Source: Orrella sp037026685
Lineage (GTDB): Bacteria; Pseudomonadota; Gammaproteobacteria; Burkholderiales; Burkholderiaceae_B
Assembly: GCF_037026685.1 (NCBI RefSeq)
Contig: NZ_JBANET010000017.1
Location: forward strand, 1-64,000
DNA length: 64,000 bases
Direction: 5' to 3'
The notes beneath the pieces were generated by a model. It made no database searches and was not told the DNA's origin. It saw only the letters and a list, made by a program, of their open reading frames with translations. Position 1 is the stretch's first letter. Every line of letters begins with the position of its first letter. The position numbers were made by a program, and so were the translations under genes. This document shows positions 18,668 through 27,458 of the stretch, in pieces.

Positions 18668-20034
18668 GGGCGCAGGCTTGCCTGGGCCTGCGCCAGGGCG
18701 GGCAGGCCCTGCCCCTGGCCTTGCTGGTGGCCGCGGCCGGCGGGCTGGCATGGCTGGCCATGAGCATGGCCGGCAGCAGCGCCGCGGCGCGCAGCCGTCT
18801 GACGCATGTGGCCGACGCCGTCGCCTATAGCGGCGCACTGGCCCAGGCGCGCAGCCTGAACCTGCTGGCCATGATCAACCGGGCCCAGATCGCGCACCAG
18901 GTCGGTATGGCCCACCTGGTCACGCTGGCCGCCTGGGCCCAGCATGGCCAGGCGCAGTCCGGGCGGGTGCGCCGCGGCAATCCGCCCTCGTTCCTGATCG
19001 GCATGCTGTTCGGGGCGGCGTACGGATCGGCCTATGCGGCCGCGCGCCCGGGCTTGGGCGGCCCGGATGGGCTGGCGCAGGCATACGCCCGCCACGAAAC
19101 CGTGGTCCACGACGTGCTCGACAGCGCGCGCCGCGCCATCGTGGCCGAACTGCCGCAAGCGCGGATGAGCGCGATGCGGCAGGTGCTGGCCGCCAATTTC
19201 CAGGCCGCGCAGCCGGGCCTGCTGCCCATGGCCGATGCCTTGCCGGCCATGCAGCTGCTCGATGAGAACCTGTCCGGTTTTATCGTCAGCCATGCGCCAT
19301 CGGGCAGGGGCAGCCTGCGCGGCGCCGTCGATACGGCCGTGGCGCCCTACCGCTTCCTGCACCCGCGCAACCGTACCGTACGCAACCCCTGGTCCGTGTC
19401 GCGCCAGTGTCCCTGGCTGCGCCACGAGCTGCGCCGGCGCGGCGATACCCGGATGGACCTGGAAGGGCGCTGGCAGGCCCACGATACGCTGTCCTACCAT
19501 GCCTTGCGCAGCAACCGCCGCATTGGCTGCTATTTCCGCGAATATCCCATGGGCTGGGGCCTGGCCGGCACACAGGGCGGAACCGGCGGCCTGGTTCACC
19601 ACGAAGATCCGCCCGAGGACTTTTCCGCCCAGGATTTCTGGCGCTGGGTGCGCGCGGCCACCGACTGGAGCCTGCTCGACGGCAGCGATAATTTCCTGGC
19701 CAATTCCTATGCCGTGCGCGGCGCGGCGCACTGGCCCGGCCGCGGCTTGCCCGGCCATGCCGACTTGGCGCGCTCGCCGGGTGGCGCCCAAAGCTTGCGC
19801 CTGGCCATCAGGCTGCGTCTGGACGCCGTCTCGCTGCGCTTGCCTGGGCTGCCCGCCAGCCGGGCCGGCTGGCATGGCCCGGCTGCTTTTGCCGCAATCG
19901 ATGCCGTGCAGGCCGATAGCGCAGCCGAGACCTACTTCGTGCGCCCGCATGCGCGGGCCGATGGCCGCGCCGAAGCGCCCAGCCTGTTCCATCCGTATTG
20001 GCAGGCCCGCTTGCGTCCATTGGAGCAGCCATGA
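18664..20034 (+). CDS. Putative TadG-like Tad pilus protein
   Basis: A protein of 456 residues from a GTG that overlaps the pilin stop. The N-terminus has a short positive leader RQGGQALPLALL and one membrane helix of the TadE/TadG type (LVAAAGGLAWLAMSMAGSSA), followed by a long periplasmic region with no domain I recognise. The placement between pilin and TadE-like genes suggests a minor pseudopilin or pilus-associated protein. It is translationally coupled to its neighbours by four-base overlaps. Confidence 0.65.
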   Translation: MRAQACLGLRQGGQALPLALLVAAAGGLAWLAMSMAGSSAAARSRLTHVADAVAYSGALAQARSLNLLAMINRAQIAHQVGMAHLVTLAAWAQHGQAQSGRVRRGNPPSFLIGMLFGAAYGSAYAAARPGLGGPDGLAQAYARHETVVHDVLDSARRAIVAELPQARMSAMRQVLAANFQAAQPGLLPMADALPAMQLLDENLSGFIVSHAPSGRGSLRGAVDTAVAPYRFLHPRNRTVRNPWSVSRQCPWLRHELRRRGDTRMDLEGRWQAHDTLSYHALRSNRRIGCYFREYPMGWGLAGTQGGTGGLVHHEDPPEDFSAQDFWRWVRAATDWSLLDGSDNFLANSYAVRGAAHWPGRGLPGHADLARSPGGAQSLRLAIRLRLDAVSLRLPGLPASRAGWHGPAAFAAIDAVQADSAAETYFVRPHARADGRAEAPSLFHPYWQARLRPLEQP

Positions 20035-20753
20035 CGCGGTGCGGCATGCCCAGGTACGGCCAAGCCCGGTCTTGGCGCCCGCCCGGCACCGGGCAACAGG
20101 CAGGGCAGGCCTTGGCCGAAGCCTTGCTTGCCTTGCCGGTGCTGGCCACGCTCTGGCTGGCCGTCGCCTATACCGGCACGGTGCAGCATGCCGGGATGCA
20201 GGCCGCCGACGCCAGCCGCCTGGCGGCGTTCCAGGCGGCGGCACAGGCCGACCCCTTGCACCCGTCGGCGGTGCCCGCCACGGTGCCGGGGCAGGCCGCC
20301 GGGCACGGCGGGGATCTGCGCTGGCACCGGGAGCCGGGCGCGGATCGCGTGCCGGCCGGCGCCGGGCACGCGCAGGCCTTGCGGCGCGAATGGCTGGCGC
20401 ACGAGCCGGGCCTGCTCAAGGCCTGGGCCAGCACCGTGGTGCCGTTGCCGCGGCTGCTGCGCGCGACGCAGGCCGAGCCTGCCGTGCGCGTGGTGCGCCA
20501 CACGTCGCTGGCTACCGGCGCGGCGCACAGCAGCACAGATCTGCAGACCCAGCGGCGCATCGCGCTCTCGTCCACGGGCTGGACACAGGCCGCCGACGCG
20601 AGCATGGCCCGCGGTGCGCGCGTAGCGGCGTTCATGAAAGCGGTGGATCGGCCCTGGCCGCGCACCGCTCCGGATTTCGATTGGCTGGGCGCCTGGCGCG
20701 CGGTGGTGCCCGAGCGCCTGTTGCGTGCGCCCCGGCCCTGGGGGGCGCCATGA
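20031..20753 (+). CDS. TadE-like pseudopilin
   Basis: A protein of 240 residues with an N-terminal GQQAGQALAEALLALPVLATL segment. The Glu in AEALL, following a Gly-rich leader and beginning a hydrophobic helix, resembles TadE/TadF pseudopilins. The rest is periplasmic with no recognised domain. The ATG overlaps the stop of the preceding gene and its own stop overlaps the next start, so it is part of a tightly coupled operon. Confidence 0.65.
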   Translation: MTRCGMPRYGQARSWRPPGTGQQAGQALAEALLALPVLATLWLAVAYTGTVQHAGMQAADASRLAAFQAAAQADPLHPSAVPATVPGQAAGHGGDLRWHREPGADRVPAGAGHAQALRREWLAHEPGLLKAWASTVVPLPRLLRATQAEPAVRVVRHTSLATGAAHSSTDLQTQRRIALSSTGWTQAADASMARGARVAAFMKAVDRPWPRTAPDFDWLGAWRAVVPERLLRAPRPWGAP

Positions 20754-21481
20754 GGCGGTCCGGTGCGTGCCGCTGGCGCTGGCTGGCGGTCCTATGCGTC
20801 ATGTTACCGGGCGAGTGGGGCCCTGCCGCCGCTGCCTGGGCGGCGGACCCGCCGCGCTTGCAGGCCGGCGGCGTGGTCCTGGCGCTGCCGCGCGGCTCGT
20901 TCAGCGAGGCGCCGATGGTCTTGCAATGGCAGGGCCAGCCGCTGCGCCTGCGGCATTTCCATGCCCCGGTGCCGGTGGACGTCCTGCTGCAAGCCTTGGC
21001 GCCGGCCTTGCCGGAAGGGGCCGATTTGCTGATCGAGCCGGGGCAGGCCCAGCTTTCCTGGTTCGAAGCGCCGACGCATTGGCTCATGAGGCTGACCGGC
21101 GTGCAGGGCCGCACGGCCGGATGGCTGTCGGGCTGGGACGTGGGCGCGGCGACGGCCGGCGCGGCGGTAACCGCCGTTGCCGGCACCGCGGCAAGCGCCG
21201 CCGCGGGCGGCGCGCGCGAGCCCGGCATGCCGGCCCAGGCGGCGCTCTTGCACGAAGCGCACTGGCCGGGCGAGGCAGGCATGGCTGCGCGGCGTGTTCA
21301 ACTCTATGCCGGTCCGGCGCTCGAGCGCGGCCGGATACTGGCCGGCCTGCGGCGCGCCGGCTGGGAGGAATGCGCGGCGGCAAGCGCCGGATGCAGGAAC
21401 GGCCATGGGCTGCACCTGCATTGCGTCGAGGCGGCGCAGGACGGCGCCTGCGTGCTGCTGCGCGAGGGCCTGCCGCGATGA
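20750..21481 (+). CDS. Exported protein of the Tad operon, function unknown
   Basis: A protein of 243 residues with an apparent signal peptide (basic MRRSGACRWRWL, then a hydrophobic stretch ending at AAAWAADPP). The mature part has a conserved-looking start (VVLALPRGSFSEAPMVLQW) and two Cys residues near the C-terminus. I do not recognise the family. Its position between the pseudopilins and CpaB suggests an envelope or accessory component of the pilus machine. Start and stop overlap both neighbours. Confidence 0.6.
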   Translation: MRRSGACRWRWLAVLCVMLPGEWGPAAAAWAADPPRLQAGGVVLALPRGSFSEAPMVLQWQGQPLRLRHFHAPVPVDVLLQALAPALPEGADLLIEPGQAQLSWFEAPTHWLMRLTGVQGRTAGWLSGWDVGAATAGAAVTAVAGTAASAAAGGAREPGMPAQAALLHEAHWPGEAGMAARRVQLYAGPALERGRILAGLRRAGWEECAAASAGCRNGHGLHLHCVEAAQDGACVLLREGLPR

Positions 21482-22419
21482 GGGCCGCCGACATGCGCGG
21501 ATGGCGCCTGTCCGGCACCGCCCGGCAATGGCTTTGGCTCGGGCTGGCGGCCGCCGCCGGGCTGCTTGCCGCCTGGTCCGCGGCCCGGCATATCCAGGCC
21601 AAGGTCCAGGACCTGGAAAGCCAGGCGCGCGTACCGACGGTATTCGCGTTGGTGGCCGACGACGACCTGCCGCAAGGAACCCGCCTGCACGCTGCCTTGC
21701 TGGCGCTGCGCGAATTCCCGCAGCAGTGGGTTAGCGCCGACGCCTTGCCGGACGAGGCGCTGGACCTGCTCGAGGGCAAGACGCTGGCCCATGCGGTGCG
21801 GCGCGGCGAACCCATCCTGCCTGCGCACCTGGCCGAGCCCCGGCCGCAGGCCTTGTCGGCACGGCTGGCGCCCGGCCGGCGGGCGGTCAGCGTCGCCGTG
21901 GCCGACCTGAATCTGCAGCCCGGCCTGCTGGCCCCCGACGACAAGCTGGACCTGTACGTCTCTTTCCAGAGCGAAGGCGCAAACGTCACCGCCCCCTTGC
22001 TGCTGGGCGCGCGCGTCATCGCCGTCGGCGGCTGGCAGGACCTGCCGGGCATGCAAGCGCAGTCGGGCAGCGACACCGTCACCTTCGATCTGGAGCCTGC
22101 CGATGCGGTCAAGCTGCTGACCGCTCGCGATACGGCGGCGCTTACCGCCTTGCTGCGCCATCCCGATGATGCGACGCAGGAGCGGGCCGCAGCGGGCGGC
22201 GATCTTGCCGCACTGCTGGGCATGCCCCGGCCCCAGCCGCCCCGGCCGGCCCCCGTGGTCTTGTACGGCGATGCGCCGGGGCTGGCGGAGCCGGACATGG
22301 AGGCTGGGCATGCGGGGCCGGCTGGGCCGTTGCGGGGCTGGTTCGACGCGCCCGCCTTCGGCCTGGCACATGGGCGCGGCGCGGGGCCGTCCGGCGCGCG
22401 CCAGGGGAGTGGCCGATGA
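21478..22419 (+). CDS. cpaB: CpaB/RcpC-family pilus assembly protein
   Basis: A protein of 313 residues with one N-terminal membrane helix (LWLGLAAAAGLLAAWSA), then a SAF domain with FALVADDDLPQGTRLHAALL and the RcpC/CpaB core (GRRAVSVAVADLNLQPGLL, DKLDLYVSF). CpaB proteins act in the periplasm with the secretin. The C-terminal third is Pro/Gly/Ala-rich and probably disordered. The ATG overlaps the preceding TGA, and the stop overlaps the secretin start. Confidence 0.85.
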   Translation: MRAADMRGWRLSGTARQWLWLGLAAAAGLLAAWSAARHIQAKVQDLESQARVPTVFALVADDDLPQGTRLHAALLALREFPQQWVSADALPDEALDLLEGKTLAHAVRRGEPILPAHLAEPRPQALSARLAPGRRAVSVAVADLNLQPGLLAPDDKLDLYVSFQSEGANVTAPLLLGARVIAVGGWQDLPGMQAQSGSDTVTFDLEPADAVKLLTARDTAALTALLRHPDDATQERAAAGGDLAALLGMPRPQPPRPAPVVLYGDAPGLAEPDMEAGHAGPAGPLRGWFDAPAFGLAHGRGAGPSGARQGSGR

Positions 22420-23822
22420 CACCCTGGCTCGCACGCTGCCGGCGTTTTCCGGCCATGCTGTGCACGGCCCCGGTCCTGGCCTGGGCCGGGGCCGCGGCAG
22501 CCCAGCAGGCCGTCCTGTCGATGCAGGTCGGCGAGACGCAGGTGCTCGAGGCGCCCGATGTGCGCAGGGTCGCCGTGGGCGATAGCCAGGTGGTGCAGGC
22601 CGCTACCGCCGAGGGCCGCGAAGTGCTGGTGTTCGCACGCGGCGCCGGCAGCACCACGCTGCATGTCTGGACCGGCGCGGGCGGGCGCCGCGCCTACGCG
22701 GTCGAGGTCGCCCCGGCCGGCATGCGGCGCGCGCGGGCCGAACTGGACGCCTTGCTGGCGCAGACGCCGGGCGCGCGCAGCCGCACGGTGGGCGAGAAGA
22801 TCGTGATCGAGGGCGAAGGCATCTCCGATGCCGACCAGGCGCGCATTGCCGCCTTGGCGCAGCGCTATCCGCAGGTCATCGACTTCACCAGCCAGGTGGG
22901 TTGGGACAGCATGATCCTGCTGGATGTGCAGGTCATCGAGGTGCCCAGTTCCCGCTTGCGGGAGCTGGGCGTGCGCTGGGATCCCTCGGCGCAGGGCGGG
23001 CTGGCGGCCGGGCTGGCCTGGGAGGCGGCCAGCCCGGGCCTGCAAGCCGCGCCGGGCGAGCCGCCGCTGGCCGCCGGCTTTCCCGCCCGGCCGGCGCTGG
23101 GCTATTTCGGCCTGAACGCCCTGGTGCCCGCGCGGCTGCAGGCCTTGGCGCAAAGCGGCGAGGCCGTGGTGCTGGCGCAGCCTCAGCTCATGGCGCGCAG
23201 CGGCGCCACGGCCAGCTTCCTGGCCGGCGGCGAGGTGCCTTACGCCACGACGGACGAGCAGGGACGCTCCAATACGGTCTTCAAACCTTATGGGGTATCG
23301 CTATCGATCACACCGCGGGCCGAGCGCAACGGCACGGTGCGCTCGCGCATCGACGTGGAGGTCAGCGCGGTGGACGCCTCGGTCAGCACGCCCTCGGGGC
23401 CCGCCTTGTCGATCCGGCGCGCCAGCACCGAATTCAACGTGCGTTCGGGCCAGACGCTGGTGCTGGGCGGCTTCCTGTCCCGCGAGCAGGCGCGCGACCA
23501 GTCGCAGGTGCCGGGCCTGGGCAGCCTGCCCGTGCTGGGGGCCTTGTTCCGGTCCGAGCGGTTCCAGCGGCGCGAGACCGAACTGGCGATCTTCGTGACG
23601 CCCGTGCTCGTATCCCCGGACGATCCGGACATGGCCGAGCGGGTGCGCCGCGGCAGGCAGGAGATCGGCCAGGCCTTTCCCGAGGCGCCGCGCTTGAACG
23701 GACCGGTGCGGGGCCTGTCGCCTCGCGCCGGCTGGGATCCCTATGCCGGCCCCGGTTCGCAATGGACGGAGGGGCTCCGGCACGGCAATCGCCATGACTT
23801 GCAGGAGACAGTGGATGAGTGA
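22416..23822 (+). CDS. cpaC: Tad/CpaC-type outer-membrane secretin
   Basis: A protein of 468 residues with a signal peptide ending near AWAGAAAAQQ. The pilus-formation N-domain has the typical MQVGETQVLEAPDVRRVAVGD. The secretin domain includes IDVEVSAVDASVSTPSGPAL, FNVRSGQTLVLGGFLSRE and the C-terminal PVLGALFRSERFQRRETELAIF. It would form the outer-membrane channel for the Flp pilus. It overlaps cpaB by four bases and the ATPase gene by eight. Confidence 0.92.
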   Translation: MTPWLARCRRFPAMLCTAPVLAWAGAAAAQQAVLSMQVGETQVLEAPDVRRVAVGDSQVVQAATAEGREVLVFARGAGSTTLHVWTGAGGRRAYAVEVAPAGMRRARAELDALLAQTPGARSRTVGEKIVIEGEGISDADQARIAALAQRYPQVIDFTSQVGWDSMILLDVQVIEVPSSRLRELGVRWDPSAQGGLAAGLAWEAASPGLQAAPGEPPLAAGFPARPALGYFGLNALVPARLQALAQSGEAVVLAQPQLMARSGATASFLAGGEVPYATTDEQGRSNTVFKPYGVSLSITPRAERNGTVRSRIDVEVSAVDASVSTPSGPALSIRRASTEFNVRSGQTLVLGGFLSREQARDQSQVPGLGSLPVLGALFRSERFQRRETELAIFVTPVLVSPDDPDMAERVRRGRQEIGQAFPEAPRLNGPVRGLSPRAGWDPYAGPGSQWTEGLRHGNRHDLQETVDE

Positions 23823-25734
23823 CGTCATTGAAATGGATCCCGGTGCGCGGGGCTTGTGCATGACGCTGCATTTCCAGGACGGCAGCGTGCGGCAGGAGGC
23901 GATCGGCGTGCCCTGCGTCATCGGCCGGGAAGCCAAATGCGACGTTCGCATCCGCCATTGGCGGGTGGCCAGGACGCATGCCAGGCTGGACTGCGTCGAT
24001 GCCGGCCTGGTTCTCGAGGACCTGGGTTCCCTGGCGGGGACCAGCGTCAACGGCAAACGTATTGCACGGTATGGTCCCTTGCGCACGCAGGACGAGATCG
24101 TGATCGGGCCATGCCTGATCCGGCTGGCGCTGCTGCGCAGCGGCCAGGGCAGCAATCCTGGCGGGCTGTCCGGCTCCCAGCCGGCGGGCGCCGCGCAGGC
24201 GGCCGCGCCCGCCGGCTTGCAGGAAGCGGCGCAGGCGTATGCCGCCGGGCAGCCGGCCCATCGGCCTGGTCTGCCTGGCGGCACGGATGCGCCGGCGGCG
24301 GGCGACGCGCCAGCGCCGCCGGCCAGCCTGCCGGCGTCAAGTACGGCCTGCGGCTGCGAGCCGGCCGACACGCGGGGCGGCCAGGATTGGGCAGCGCAGC
24401 CCGCGTCCACGCCGGCGCCGTCTTCGCCGGCCAGCGGCCCCGCCAGCCCGCCAGCCGGCGAGCCCGGCCAACGCCAGGCATTGCGCCAGGCCTTGCTCGA
24501 GGCGCTGGATCTGCGCCGGCGCGACGTCTCCAGCATGAGTGACGCCATGCTGCGCGCGGAGGCCGCGGCGCAGCTGCAGCGCATCGTGGCCGAGCTGCCC
24601 GGGCCCTCGCGGCCCGATCCGGCGCTGGTGCGGGCCGTGCTGGATGAGGCCGTCGGGCTCGGTCCGCTGGAGCCTTTGCTGGCCGATCCCGGGATCACCG
24701 AGATCATGGTCAACCGCCATGACGAGATCTATGTCGAGCGGGCGGGCCGGCTGGTGCGCGAGGCCGCCAGCTTCAGCGACGAGCAGTCGCTGCTGGGCGT
24801 GATCGAAAAGATCGTCACGCCCCTGGGGCGGCGAATCGACGAAAGCTCTCCGCTGGTCGATGCGCGCCTGCCCGACGGATCACGCGTGCACGCGGTGATT
24901 GCGCCGGTCGCCTTGAAAGGAGCGGCGTTGACGCTGCGCAAGTTCCCGCAGCGCCGTCCGGGCATGCAGGACCTGGTGGCCGGCCATGCGCTGGATGGCC
25001 GCATGGCGGCCTTCCTGGCGCTGTGCGTGCAACGGCGCAAGAATATCGTCGTGGCCGGCGGCACCGGTTCGGGCAAGACGACCTTGATCAATGTCCTGTC
25101 GCATTGCGTACCCGAGGGCGAGCGCATCGTCACCATCGAGGATGCGGCGGAACTGCGCCTGCAGCACGATCACCTGATCTCGCTGGAGGCCAGGCCGCCC
25201 AACCTGGAAGGACGCGGCGCGGTGACCATCCGGGAACTGGTGCGCAATGCCCTGCGCATGCGGCCGGACCGCATCATCGTCGGCGAGTGCCGGGGCGCGG
25301 AGGCCTTCGACATGCTGGCCGCGATGAACACCGGCCATGAGGGCTCGCTGACCAGCCTGCACGCCAATAGTGCGCGCGATGCCCTGGCCCGGCTCGAGAC
25401 CATGATCCTGATGGCCGGCATGTCCTTGCCGCTGCAGGCGGTGCGCGAGCACATCGCCTCGAGCATCGACCTGATCGTGCAGCAGTCGCGGCTGTCGAAC
25501 GGCCGGCGCCTGGTCAGCGCGATCGTCGAGGTCACGGGTATGGAAAGCGGCTGCATCCAGCTGCAGGAGATCTATCACTACGACCGGCGCGGCGATGTCT
25601 TTCGCGCCAGCGGTTTGGTGCCGCAGTTCGTGGACGGCTGGCGCGAGCAAGGCGCCGGCTGCGATATGGCCTTGTTCGCGCCCGGCCTGGCGCCGGGGCA
25701 GGGGCGGCGCGCCGGCGCGCCTGCGGCGCCGTGA
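23815..25734 (+). CDS. tadA: FHA-domain/TadA (CpaF) fusion ATPase
   Basis: A protein of 639 residues, longer than a usual CpaF/TadA. Residues about 15-100 form an FHA phosphothreonine-binding domain (CVIGREAKCDVRI, ARTHARL, GTSVNGKRI). A Pro/Ala/Gly-rich linker of roughly 100 residues follows. Then comes the type II/IV secretion ATPase with Walker A GGTGSGKTTL near 413-421, ITIEDAAELRL, the Walker B region with RIIVGECRG, and the HEGSLTSLHANS His box. The ATPase powers Flp pilus assembly; the FHA part suggests recruitment by a phosphorylated partner. The start overlaps the secretin stop. Confidence 0.92.
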   Translation: MSDVIEMDPGARGLCMTLHFQDGSVRQEAIGVPCVIGREAKCDVRIRHWRVARTHARLDCVDAGLVLEDLGSLAGTSVNGKRIARYGPLRTQDEIVIGPCLIRLALLRSGQGSNPGGLSGSQPAGAAQAAAPAGLQEAAQAYAAGQPAHRPGLPGGTDAPAAGDAPAPPASLPASSTACGCEPADTRGGQDWAAQPASTPAPSSPASGPASPPAGEPGQRQALRQALLEALDLRRRDVSSMSDAMLRAEAAAQLQRIVAELPGPSRPDPALVRAVLDEAVGLGPLEPLLADPGITEIMVNRHDEIYVERAGRLVREAASFSDEQSLLGVIEKIVTPLGRRIDESSPLVDARLPDGSRVHAVIAPVALKGAALTLRKFPQRRPGMQDLVAGHALDGRMAAFLALCVQRRKNIVVAGGTGSGKTTLINVLSHCVPEGERIVTIEDAAELRLQHDHLISLEARPPNLEGRGAVTIRELVRNALRMRPDRIIVGECRGAEAFDMLAAMNTGHEGSLTSLHANSARDALARLETMILMAGMSLPLQAVREHIASSIDLIVQQSRLSNGRRLVSAIVEVTGMESGCIQLQEIYHYDRRGDVFRASGLVPQFVDGWREQGAGCDMALFAPGLAPGQGRRAGAPAAP

Positions 25735-26576
25735 TGCTGCTGGCCATGGCGGGCGCGGCCGTGGCGGCCGCCTTGCTGGCCTGGCTCGCGCAGGCCTGGG
25801 CCAGGCTGGCCTGGCATCGCTACCAGCAGGCCTTCACCGCCGAGGCGCGGCTGCGCCTGAGCGAGTTCTTCGTCTTCGTCGATCCGCTGCAGCTTTGGCT
25901 GCTTACCGTCCTGCTGTGCGGGGTTGGCGCCTTGCTGGCCTACGTATTGAGCGGCAGCATCGCGGTGGCCGGGCTATGTGGTGCGGCGGGCCTGTACATG
26001 CCGCGCTGGCTGGCCGCCAGGGCCAAGGCGATAAGGCTGGCGCGCTTCGATGAGCAACTGCCCGAAGCGCTGTTGTCCATGGCATGGTCGCTGCGTGCCG
26101 GCGCCAGCCTACCGGTGGCCTTGCGCGCGGCCGTCGCGGACGGCGCCGTGCCCCTGTCCCAGGAACTGGGGCTGCTGCTGCGCGAGCAGCGCATGGGTAT
26201 CGGGCTGGAACAGTGCCTGGAAAACCTGCATGCCCGCATGGCGACCGAGGCGTGCGGGCTGATGTGCGCGGCCTTGCGCATCGCCGTGCGCACCGGCGGC
26301 AACCTGTCCGACGCGCTCGAGCGCATTGCCGTCAACCTGCGGGCCCGGCTGCTCATCCATCGGCGCATCCATGCGCTGACGGCGCAAGGCCGGATGCAGG
26401 CCTGGGTGGTTGGCGCCTTGCCCGTGTTGCTGCTGGCGGTGCTGGACAAGCTCGAACCCGAGGCGATGGCCCCGCTGTGGCGCACGCCCGCGGGCTGGAC
26501 GGTGCTGGGCCTGATCCTGCTGCTCGAGGCGGCCGGCATCGCCATGATCCGCCGCTTGACGCGCATCGAGGTCTAG
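25731..26576 (+). CDS. tadB: TadB-like inner-membrane platform protein
   Basis: A protein of 281 residues with N-terminal membrane segments, a cytoplasmic type II secretion F domain (RFDEQLPEALLSMAWSLRAG, the usual opening of this domain in TadB) and C-terminal membrane helices. It forms the assembly platform with TadC. The GTG start overlaps the ATPase stop (GTGA); an ATG one codon later is equally possible. Confidence 0.9.
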   Translation: MMLLAMAGAAVAAALLAWLAQAWARLAWHRYQQAFTAEARLRLSEFFVFVDPLQLWLLTVLLCGVGALLAYVLSGSIAVAGLCGAAGLYMPRWLAARAKAIRLARFDEQLPEALLSMAWSLRAGASLPVALRAAVADGAVPLSQELGLLLREQRMGIGLEQCLENLHARMATEACGLMCAALRIAVRTGGNLSDALERIAVNLRARLLIHRRIHALTAQGRMQAWVVGALPVLLLAVLDKLEPEAMAPLWRTPAGWTVLGLILLLEAAGIAMIRRLTRIEV

Positions 26577-26579
26577 CGC

Positions 26580-27458
26580 ATGGGCTGGCATATCCTGAGC
26601 GTGGCGGCGGCAGGCGCCTGCGGCCTGCTGGCGCTGCACTGGCTGATGGGGCCTTTGCGCCGCGGCGATCGGCCTGCGGCCGCCATCGCGGCCTTGCCCT
26701 GGCCGTGGCGCTGGAGCTGGCCATGGCTGCAAGCCGGCGCCGGCACCGCGCAGCGGCTGCTGGGATGGCGCCGCCGCGAGCACCTGGAGCAGGCCATCGG
26801 ACGGGCAGGCTTGAAAGGCTGCCTGAGCGCCGCCCACGTGGCCGCGGCGCAATGGGCGCTGGCCTTGGCGGGTATCGCCCTGGCCTGGGTCATGGCCGTC
26901 CTGGCGCAACTGCCTGTTCGTCATGCGGCATGGCTGGGCGCCGGGCTCGCCGGCGCGGCGGCGTGCTGGCCCACGGCCTGGCTGCGCCAGCGCGCGCGCC
27001 AGCGCTCGCGCCGCATGCTGCGCGAGCTGCCGTTCCTGCTGGACATGATCACGCTGTGCATGGACGCCGGCCTGAACGTGCAAGGCGCCTTGCAGCAGGC
27101 GGTCGAGCGCGGGCCGGCAGGCCCGTTGCGCGACGAGTTCCAGGCGGCGCTGGCGGACGTGCGCGCCAGCGTGGCGCGCCTGGATGCGCTCAAGGCCTTG
27201 GCGCAGCGGACAGGACTGCCGGCGCTGCACAGCCTGGTGTCGGCCATCGTCCAGGCCGACACCCTGGGCATGAGCCTGGGGCCGGTGCTGCAGGCGCAAT
27301 CGGAACGCCAGCGTGCCGAACGTCTGCTCAGGGCCGAGCAGCAGGCGCTGGAGGCGCCGGTCAAGATGCTGTTTCCCCTCATCGTGTGCATCTTTCCCTG
27401 CACGTTCCTGGTGCTGGGGTTTCCCATCGTGCAGCGGCTGCTGCAGGCCATGCCGTGA
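26580..27458 (+). CDS. tadC: TadC-like inner-membrane platform protein
   Basis: A protein of 292 residues with membrane helices at both ends and a type II secretion F domain beginning RMLRELPFLLDMITLCMDAGL, the signature of TadC. It ends in a hydrophobic segment (PLIVCIFPCTFLVLGFPIV). It lies three bases after tadB, and its TGA overlaps the ATG of the DUF192 gene. Confidence 0.9.
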   Translation: MGWHILSVAAAGACGLLALHWLMGPLRRGDRPAAAIAALPWPWRWSWPWLQAGAGTAQRLLGWRRREHLEQAIGRAGLKGCLSAAHVAAAQWALALAGIALAWVMAVLAQLPVRHAAWLGAGLAGAAACWPTAWLRQRARQRSRRMLRELPFLLDMITLCMDAGLNVQGALQQAVERGPAGPLRDEFQAALADVRASVARLDALKALAQRTGLPALHSLVSAIVQADTLGMSLGPVLQAQSERQRAERLLRAEQQALEAPVKMLFPLIVCIFPCTFLVLGFPIVQRLLQAMP

